Source: Zeaxanthinibacter enoshimensis (GTDB lineage: Bacteria > Bacteroidota > Bacteroidia > Flavobacteriales > Flavobacteriaceae). From it: a DNA stretch of 64,000 nt. Every line of letters begins with the position of its first letter. Position 1 is the first letter of the stretch. The stretch spans positions 248,001 through 312,000 of the forward strand of contig NZ_SNYI01000002.1 of assembly GCF_004362865.1 (NCBI RefSeq). The letters are read 5' to 3'. A program made the position numbers and the translations under genes. The notes beneath the pieces were generated by a model that had not been told where the DNA came from, did no database searches, and saw only the letters and a list, made by a program, of their open reading frames with translations. Positions 58,639 through 64,000 of this stretch are shown here, piece after piece.

Positions 58639-60642
58639 TTGAAATTCAGCAATATTTATGGGAAATTAATACTCGGGGCCGTGATCTTCTTGATCGGTTC
58701 CGCTGCTGTTCATGCCCAGTTTTTATTACAGGCTCCGAATGCCGGCGACGAATCCAACTACAAGTGGTACGAAGCTTCCGATACGGCTACAGTGCTGGGA
58801 ACAGATTTCTTTTACGAGGTCACCGATCCCGGGATCTATTTTGCGACCTATGACGGAACACTTTGTGGAAAAAATGCCACCGGCTATTTTATCGTTACCA
58901 ATTGCAATTCGCCCAATAACGAAGTCACCCTAGATATCACGGCTAATGTGAGTCCGTCTGCAACCATCAGCTGGGATCCCCCGCTTCCGGGAGATCAGAC
59001 TATGCCTATGGTCATTGCGACCCAGTCCGTCACGAAGTATACAGCTACGATCACCAAGGTGGGGAATGATATGGCCCTGCCCAGTTTCACAGTAGTCTGC
59101 ATGGATCAATCTGCAATCCTGGAAGACGATGTGGTCTCTCTTGATGAAGATACCAGTATAATAGTCCCGGTATATGATAATGACAGCCAGATTCCGACTT
59201 CGGGTACTCTGACGGCTACCGACCCGGCTAACGGAAGCGTGGTTATAGATATTAACGGTACCCCCAATGTTCCCGGGGATGACCTGTTGACCTATGTCCC
59301 CGATCCAAATTACAACGGTCCGGATAGTTTTGATTACACGGTATGTAACAGTTCCGGGGAATGCAGCACGGCTACGGTATCGGTGACTGTGATCCCTGTC
59401 CTGGATGCTATAGTAGATGCCCGTTCCACAGAGCAGAATGTGCCCATAGATATCTATGTTCTCTTTAATGATAACGATCTGCCTATTGGGGGAACCATCA
59501 GCAATACGGATACCAGTAATGGTACGCTGGTGCACAATACTAATGGAACACCGGTTTATGCCTTTGATGATTATTACACCTATACCCCGAACCCGGATTA
59601 CCTTGGGAGTGATAGTTTTGATTATACCATTTGCGATACCATGGGGCATTGCAGTACGGCCACGGTAACCATCATAGTGGTGGAACCAGGTGTTGACCTC
59701 GATGCGGACAACGATGGTATCGTTGACAGTTTTGAAGACCTGAACCTTGATGGGGATAACGACCCATCTACCGATCCTACAGATTCTGATGGGGATGGTG
59801 TGCCGGATTACCTGGATATAGACAGTGATGATGACGGAATCCCGGATAACGTGGAATCCCAGCTGACCTCGCTTTATATTTTACCCAGCGGTGTGGATGA
59901 TAACGAAAACGGTCTTGATGATGCCTATGAGGTGGATGCAGTTGGAATATTCCCTGTCGATACTGATAATGATGACCTCCCCGATTACCTGGATGATGAT
60001 TCCGATAATGATGGCGTTCCGGATTATATAGAGGGGCACGATTATGACAGGGATGGCCAGCCTGATGTGGTCTTCATTGGCTCAGATAAGGATAACGACG
60101 GACTTGATGACGGGTTCGAAGGTTCCTCTACCCTGGATATTGATGTGAACGACGAGATTGATAATCCTTTACTGGACCTGCCAAATACTGACGGAGACGG
60201 GGAATCTGATTACCGAGATATTGATGATGACGGGGATGGTACAGAGACTACCAAGGAAGACGCGAACAATGACGGGAACTTCCAAAATGATGATTCTGAT
60301 GGCAATGGTACGCCGGATTACCTGGAACCAAACTATGTGGAAGTACTCATCTATAATGTGGTTACCCCTAATGGTGACGGCGTACATGACTTCCTGAAGA
60401 TTGAAGGGCTGGACCGTTACCCGAACAATACCATCCACATCTACAACCGTTGGGGTGTACTGGTATACGTAACACAGGCGTACAATACCCAAGGCAATGT
60501 CTTTGATGGTACTTCTGAAGGAAGGGTGACCGTGGACCAGGATAACAAATTGCCGGTAGGAACATATTTCTATGTACTGGAATACGAAGAAACCGAAGGA
60601 AACATGAAGTCCATGTCCGGGTATATCTACCTAAATAAGTAA
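58639..60642 (+). CDS. Secreted cadherin-like/TSP3 protein with CHU_C type B domain
   Basis: 667 residues. The start is TTG at 58639, since the signal peptide begins right there (MKFSNIYGKLILGAVIFLIG) and no ATG is nearby. An Ig-like N-terminal domain is followed by two cadherin/Big-type domains (about 158-252 and 254-350, with YVPDPNYNGPDSFDYTVC and YTPNPDYLGSDSFDYTIC), TSP3 calcium-binding repeats (about 355-560), and a CHU_C C-terminal domain (about 575-667, NVVTPNGDGVHDFLKIEG, IYNRWGVLVYVTQAY). A CHU_C end directs T9SS type B export. It is 23 nt after the giant gene and 4 nt before its PorP/SprF partner, so the three likely form one operon. It may anchor the giant fibre (inference). Confidence 0.9.
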   Translation: MKFSNIYGKLILGAVIFLIGSAAVHAQFLLQAPNAGDESNYKWYEASDTATVLGTDFFYEVTDPGIYFATYDGTLCGKNATGYFIVTNCNSPNNEVTLDITANVSPSATISWDPPLPGDQTMPMVIATQSVTKYTATITKVGNDMALPSFTVVCMDQSAILEDDVVSLDEDTSIIVPVYDNDSQIPTSGTLTATDPANGSVVIDINGTPNVPGDDLLTYVPDPNYNGPDSFDYTVCNSSGECSTATVSVTVIPVLDAIVDARSTEQNVPIDIYVLFNDNDLPIGGTISNTDTSNGTLVHNTNGTPVYAFDDYYTYTPNPDYLGSDSFDYTICDTMGHCSTATVTIIVVEPGVDLDADNDGIVDSFEDLNLDGDNDPSTDPTDSDGDGVPDYLDIDSDDDGIPDNVESQLTSLYILPSGVDDNENGLDDAYEVDAVGIFPVDTDNDDLPDYLDDDSDNDGVPDYIEGHDYDRDGQPDVVFIGSDKDNDGLDDGFEGSSTLDIDVNDEIDNPLLDLPNTDGDGESDYRDIDDDGDGTETTKEDANNDGNFQNDDSDGNGTPDYLEPNYVEVLIYNVVTPNGDGVHDFLKIEGLDRYPNNTIHIYNRWGVLVYVTQAYNTQGNVFDGTSEGRVTVDQDNKLPVGTYFYVLEYEETEGNMKSMSGYIYLNK

Positions 60643-60646
60643 AACC

Positions 60647-61615
60647 ATGAGAAAGTCAGAACATCAATATTGTACTTTCAAGAATAAGGGCTTTTGGCTT
60701 CTGTTCCTGTTGCTCGGTCTTCACCTGAACTCCCTTGCCCAGCAGGATGCACAGTATACCCAGTATATGTACAATACAGTGAGTGTAAACCCGGGCTATA
60801 CCGGGTCCAGGGGACAGCTGAGTATAGCGGCACTGTACCGGGCGCAATGGGTTGGCCTGGAAGGAGCTCCAAAGACCCAGACTTTCAACTTTCATACCCC
60901 CCTGGGATATAACGGGGTGGGAATTGGAATGTCTATTATCAATGACCAGATCGGTCCAACCTCGGAAACAATGTTAGACCTGGATTTTTCATATACCGTG
61001 CAGACATCCGATGAAGCCCGTCTTAGCTTTGGTCTTAAAGCAAGTGCCCATTTACTGGATATCCGCTTCTCGGAACTCAACCAGGATTACAATCAGCCGG
61101 GCGGGCCGGACCCTACTTTGCAGGAAGATATTCAGAACAAGTTTTCGCCCAATATCGGTGCCGGAATCTATTATCATACCGAGCATTTTTACGCAGGGAT
61201 ATCCGTGCCGCGCATACTGGAAACTTCACATTTTGATTCTTCCTCCCTGTCCACAGCGCGAGAAGAGATCAACTATTACTTTATAACGGGCTATGTCTTT
61301 GACATGACCCCGCTCTGGAAATTTAAGCCCACCTTACTGACCAAGGTGGTAGCCGGGGCACCTTTACAGGTAGATCTGTCCGCGAATTTCATGTACAATG
61401 AAAAACTGATCATGGGAGCAGCATATCGCTGGGATGCTGCATTGAGTGCAATGGCCGGTTTCCAGATCTCCTCTGAATTCCTTATCGGGATCGCCTATGA
61501 CCGTGAGATCACCGAACTGGGGCAGGCTGTGTTCAACGATGGCTCGTTCGAGGTGATACTGCGGTATGATTTCATCAAGGCGCTCGACAACCTGAAATCG
61601 CCCCGATTCTTCTGA
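60647..61615 (+). CDS. PorP/SprF family T9SS-associated outer-membrane protein
   Basis: 322 residues, close paralogue of the protein at 30499: QQDAQYTQYMYNTVSVNPGY and GSRGQLSIAALYRAQWVGLE differ by a few residues. Signal peptide FWLLFLLLGLHLNSLAQ, beta-barrel body, C-terminal SPRFF. It lies directly after the CHU_C protein at 58639, which is the expected client. The last gene of the surface cluster; no OmpA gene follows here, in contrast to the first cassette. Confidence 0.95.
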   Translation: MRKSEHQYCTFKNKGFWLLFLLLGLHLNSLAQQDAQYTQYMYNTVSVNPGYTGSRGQLSIAALYRAQWVGLEGAPKTQTFNFHTPLGYNGVGIGMSIINDQIGPTSETMLDLDFSYTVQTSDEARLSFGLKASAHLLDIRFSELNQDYNQPGGPDPTLQEDIQNKFSPNIGAGIYYHTEHFYAGISVPRILETSHFDSSSLSTAREEINYYFITGYVFDMTPLWKFKPTLLTKVVAGAPLQVDLSANFMYNEKLIMGAAYRWDAALSAMAGFQISSEFLIGIAYDREITELGQAVFNDGSFEVILRYDFIKALDNLKSPRFF

Positions 61616-61652
61616 TTTATCCCTTCATTCCTTTTTTCTATACGCGCCCTTC

Positions 61653-61681
61653 TTGTTAATCCTTCAAAGGTGTTATTTTTG
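61653..61681 (+). promoter_or_regulatory. idi operon promoter, leaderless arrangement
   Basis: TTG (61653-61655) and TATTTTTG (61674-61681) are 18 nt apart. The -7 ends 4 nt before the ATG at 61686, so the transcript would begin at or next to the start codon. Confidence 0.65.
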
Positions 61682-61685
61682 TTGG

Positions 61686-62222
61686 ATGACACAGAAAGAA
61701 GAACGCGTAATACTCGTAAATACTGAGGACGAAGTACTGGGTACCATGCCCAAGATGGAGGCCCATGAAAAGGCATTGTTGCACCGGGCATTTTCCGTTT
61801 TTGTCCTGAATGACAAAGGAGAGATCATGCTGCAGCAAAGAGCGGCCGGCAAATATCATTCTCCTTTATTATGGACAAACACCTGTTGTAGTCATCAGCG
61901 CCTGGGCGAGAGTAACCTGGATGCTGGAAAACGCAGGCTGCAGGAAGAAATGGGTTTCCAGACCGAACTTAAAGAGATCTTTTCATTTGTATACAAAGCT
62001 CCTTTTGATAATGGCCTGACAGAGCACGAATTTGATCATGTGATGATCGGTTATTTTGAGGGAGAACCCAATATTAACCCCGATGAAGTAGAGGCGTGGA
62101 AATGGATGTCTCCCGAAGCTATTAAGGCAGACATGGAAGATAACGGGAAAGCTTATACGGCATGGTTCCGGATCATCTTTGATAAATTCTACGAGCATTT
62201 CAATCAAAAAACTGAGAATTGA
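61686..62222 (+). CDS. idi: Isopentenyl-diphosphate delta-isomerase, type 1
   Basis: 178 residues from the ATG at 61686 (MTQKEERVILVNTEDEVLG); an earlier in-frame TTG at 61653 lies inside the promoter. Nudix fold with catalytic Cys in WTNTCCSHQ, metal-binding His residues in HRAFSVFV, and EEMGF in the Nudix-like helix. It interconverts IPP and DMAPP for isoprenoid synthesis. Its stop (TGA) shares one base with the next start (TGATG), so translation is probably coupled. Confidence 0.95.
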   Translation: MTQKEERVILVNTEDEVLGTMPKMEAHEKALLHRAFSVFVLNDKGEIMLQQRAAGKYHSPLLWTNTCCSHQRLGESNLDAGKRRLQEEMGFQTELKEIFSFVYKAPFDNGLTEHEFDHVMIGYFEGEPNINPDEVEAWKWMSPEAIKADMEDNGKAYTAWFRIIFDKFYEHFNQKTEN

Positions 62223-62629
62223 TGAAAGTGAAAGTAAGCAGGGCTGCGCATTTTAATGCTGCACACAGGCTCTACCGGCCAGACTGGGACGAGGAAAAGA
62301 ATAACGCGGTTTTTGGAAAATGCAATAATCCAAATTTTCACGGTCATAATTATGAACTGATCGTAAGTGTTACCGGTCCGATTGATAAGGAAACCGGGAT
62401 GGTGATCGATCTGAAAGACCTGAAAGACCTGATCAGGTCGGAAGTAGAAGATGCATTTGATCATAAGAATCTCAACCTGGAAGTTCCGGAGTTTGCGAAG
62501 CTTAACCCAACGGCTGAGAACATTGCAGTCATCATCTGGAACAAACTGAAACCCCATCTGAAAGAGGAGCAGGAACTGGAAGTGGTCCTTTACGAGACCC
62601 CGCGTAACTTTGTAACCTACTCGGGATAA
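62222..62629 (+). CDS. 6-pyruvoyl-tetrahydropterin synthase / 6-carboxytetrahydropterin synthase family protein
   Basis: 135 residues. The T-fold tunnelling enzyme shows the zinc ligands His15 (HFNAAHRL) and His40/His42 (HGHNY) and catalytic Cys34. The spacing Cys34-x5-HGH differs from the Cys-x3-HGH usual in QueD (queuosine) and is the spacing described for tetrahydrobiopterin-type PTPS enzymes. It is often annotated as queD; pterin cofactor synthesis is the better guess here. It starts on the idi stop and ends on the bcp start (TAATG). Confidence 0.85.
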   Translation: MKVKVSRAAHFNAAHRLYRPDWDEEKNNAVFGKCNNPNFHGHNYELIVSVTGPIDKETGMVIDLKDLKDLIRSEVEDAFDHKNLNLEVPEFAKLNPTAENIAVIIWNKLKPHLKEEQELEVVLYETPRNFVTYSG

Positions 62630-63084
62630 TGGGATTAAAAGTAGGAGAGAACATACCGCAGTTCAGCCTGGAGGACCAGGAGGGGAACATTTTTGACATC
62701 AGTGCGATAAAGGGGAAGAAGCCTATAGTGATCTTCTTTTATCCTAAGGACAATACTCCCGGTTGTACTAAGGAAGCCTGCGCTTTCCGGGACAGTTATG
62801 AGGATTTCACAGATCTGGGGGCAGAAGTAATCGGGATCAGTTCAGATTCCAGCAGTACTCATAAACGCTTTGGTGCGCGCTATAACCTGCCCTTTACACT
62901 TTTATCCGACCCCGATGGAAAGGTGCGTAAACAATTTCGGGTCAAGGGCCATTTACTCAATCTTTTACCCGGGCGTGAAACCTATGTGGTGAACAAAGAG
63001 GGGAAAGTTGTCATGGTTTATAATAATATGAATGCATCCAACCATATGGAAAAGGCACTGGATGCCTTAAAAGGAATGAAATAA
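62629..63084 (+). CDS. bcp: Thioredoxin-dependent thiol peroxidase (BCP/PrxQ)
   Basis: 151 residues. FFYPKDNTPGCTKEACAFRD holds the peroxidatic Cys46 and resolving Cys51, the BCP/PrxQ arrangement. It reduces H2O2 and organic hydroperoxides using thioredoxin. No signal peptide: cytoplasmic. Its stop TAA overlaps the manA start (TAATG at 63082-63086). Confidence 0.95.
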   Translation: MGLKVGENIPQFSLEDQEGNIFDISAIKGKKPIVIFFYPKDNTPGCTKEACAFRDSYEDFTDLGAEVIGISSDSSSTHKRFGARYNLPFTLLSDPDGKVRKQFRVKGHLLNLLPGRETYVVNKEGKVVMVYNNMNASNHMEKALDALKGMK

Positions 63085-64000
63085 TGGAATTATACCCACT
63101 GAAATTTGATCCGATCCTCAAAGAGAGGATCTGGGGAGGCACCAAACTTAAAGATGTATTGGGCAAATCCATAACTGATGAGCACACCGGGGAAAGCTGG
63201 GAAATCTCTGCGGTAGACGGTGACGTCAGCGTGGTTGCCAACGGCACACATCGCGGCACATCGCTATCCCGGCTCATAGAAGATTCAGCTGGGGATCTTC
63301 TCGGGCAAAGCGTGGTGGAACGTTTCGGGAAAGACTTCCCAATCCTGATCAAATTTATCGATGCCAGGAAAGACCTTTCGGTCCAGTTACATCCTCATGA
63401 CGAACTGGCCCGGGAACGGCACCAGTCTTTCGGGAAGACCGAGATGTGGTATATCATGGATGCCGATCCCGGTGCAAACCTGATCGTAGGGTTCAACCGT
63501 GACCTGGATAAACAGACCTATAAAGAATACCTGCAAAATGATCGTTTACTGGAACTGTTAAACTACGAACAGGTAAAAGAAGGGGATACCTTCTTTATCA
63601 ATACGGGGAAGGTACACGCCATCGGGGCTGGGGTACTGCTGGCCGAGATACAGCAGACCTCGGACATTACCTACAGGATCTACGATTTTAAACGTAAGGA
63701 CAAGGACGGGAACTACAGGGAACTGCATACAGAGCTGGCGCTCGATGCTATCGATTACAGGAAAAAAGACGATTTCAGGGTAAATTACAGTCAACATCCG
63801 GATGCCGTTAACTCCATGGTGGATTCCCCTTACTTTAAGACAATTTTCCTTCATCTTAACAAGGATTTTGCCCTGGATTTGAAAGACAGGGATGCATTTA
63901 CCATCCTGATGTGTGTTCAGGGATCGGCTAATGTTATATATAAAAGTGAAAGTGTTTCCCTGCAAAGGGGAGAAACCGTACTTTTACCGGCTGCAATTCC
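63084..64000 (+). CDS. manA: Mannose-6-phosphate isomerase, class I (3' end outside window)
   Basis: 305 codons to the window edge, from ATG at 63084 (MELYPLKFDPILKERIWGG); no stop inside. The cupin metal site is QLHPHDELA, with GKTEMWYI and the later HAIGAGVLLAEIQQTSD segment, RIYDF after it. It isomerises mannose-6-P and fructose-6-P, supplying mannose-6-P for GDP-sugars. It ends the idi operon as seen. Partial because of the window edge, not truncated. Confidence 0.93.
   Translation, partial: MELYPLKFDPILKERIWGGTKLKDVLGKSITDEHTGESWEISAVDGDVSVVANGTHRGTSLSRLIEDSAGDLLGQSVVERFGKDFPILIKFIDARKDLSVQLHPHDELARERHQSFGKTEMWYIMDADPGANLIVGFNRDLDKQTYKEYLQNDRLLELLNYEQVKEGDTFFINTGKVHAIGAGVLLAEIQQTSDITYRIYDFKRKDKDGNYRELHTELALDAIDYRKKDDFRVNYSQHPDAVNSMVDSPYFKTIFLHLNKDFALDLKDRDAFTILMCVQGSANVIYKSESVSLQRGETVLLPAAI

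Overview
The window is chromosomal DNA from a member of the Bacteroidota, almost certainly the family Flavobacteriaceae. The gene order tRNA-Thr / tRNA-Tyr / tRNA-Gly / tRNA-Thr / tuf / tRNA-Trp / secE / nusG / rplK-A-J-L / rpoB / rpoC is the classic Bacteroidota arrangement. Several promoters fit the Bacteroidota -7 consensus TAnnTTTG. Most start codons have A-rich upstream sequence and no Shine-Dalgarno, rpsU being the exception. Two PorP/SprF proteins and two CHU_C-type (type B) C-terminal domains point to a type IX secretion system (T9SS). The species cannot be named from this sequence alone.

Layout. 1-8.6 kb: housekeeping and small-function genes: a partial MarR-like regulator with its own operator, two thioredoxin-fold proteins with overlapping frames, a rhodanese, DUF2851, PspC, a TrkA-N potassium channel, a sodium:amino-acid symporter with an unusual periplasmic N-terminus, a helix-hairpin-helix protein and an acyl-CoA dehydrogenase. 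8.6-25.6 kb: translation and transcription core: rpsU with a near-perfect Shine-Dalgarno, a XerC-family recombinase, HPF, five tRNAs, tuf, secE-nusG, rplKAJL, rpoBC, a DUF3467 gene and prfC on the other strand. 26-61.6 kb: a 36-kb, one-directional cluster of large secreted repeat proteins. 61.7-64 kb: a tightly coupled operon of idi, a 6-pyruvoyl-tetrahydropterin synthase family gene, bcp and a manA gene cut by the window edge.

The 36-kb surface cluster is the notable part. It is bracketed by two paralogous cassettes, each an adhesin with calcium-binding thrombospondin-type-3 repeats and a CHU_C domain followed by a PorP/SprF outer-membrane partner (25986-31455 and 58639-61615). The first cassette also has an OmpA/PD40 protein. 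Between them lie four secreted multidomain proteins (33589-47296) with no recognisable T9SS type A or B domain. Instead all four end in the same short tail, of the form T-N-R-R-I-T-x-R-x-x-P, with the Asn exactly 11 residues from the C-terminus. I know no name for this tail and propose it as a candidate unrecognised sorting or anchoring signal. The four genes, and the 3539-residue fibre-like gene after them, share a similar upstream element (GG-TCTACACAACA-TTATTT-like) sitting where a -33 region would be, so they may be co-regulated. The giant protein is built from 85-residue repeats that are nearly identical in DNA, then a second repeat family resembling phage tail fibres.

Limits: all calls are by eye. 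Domain borders are approximate, start sites of secreted proteins are inferred from signal peptides, and promoter and terminator calls are pattern matches.
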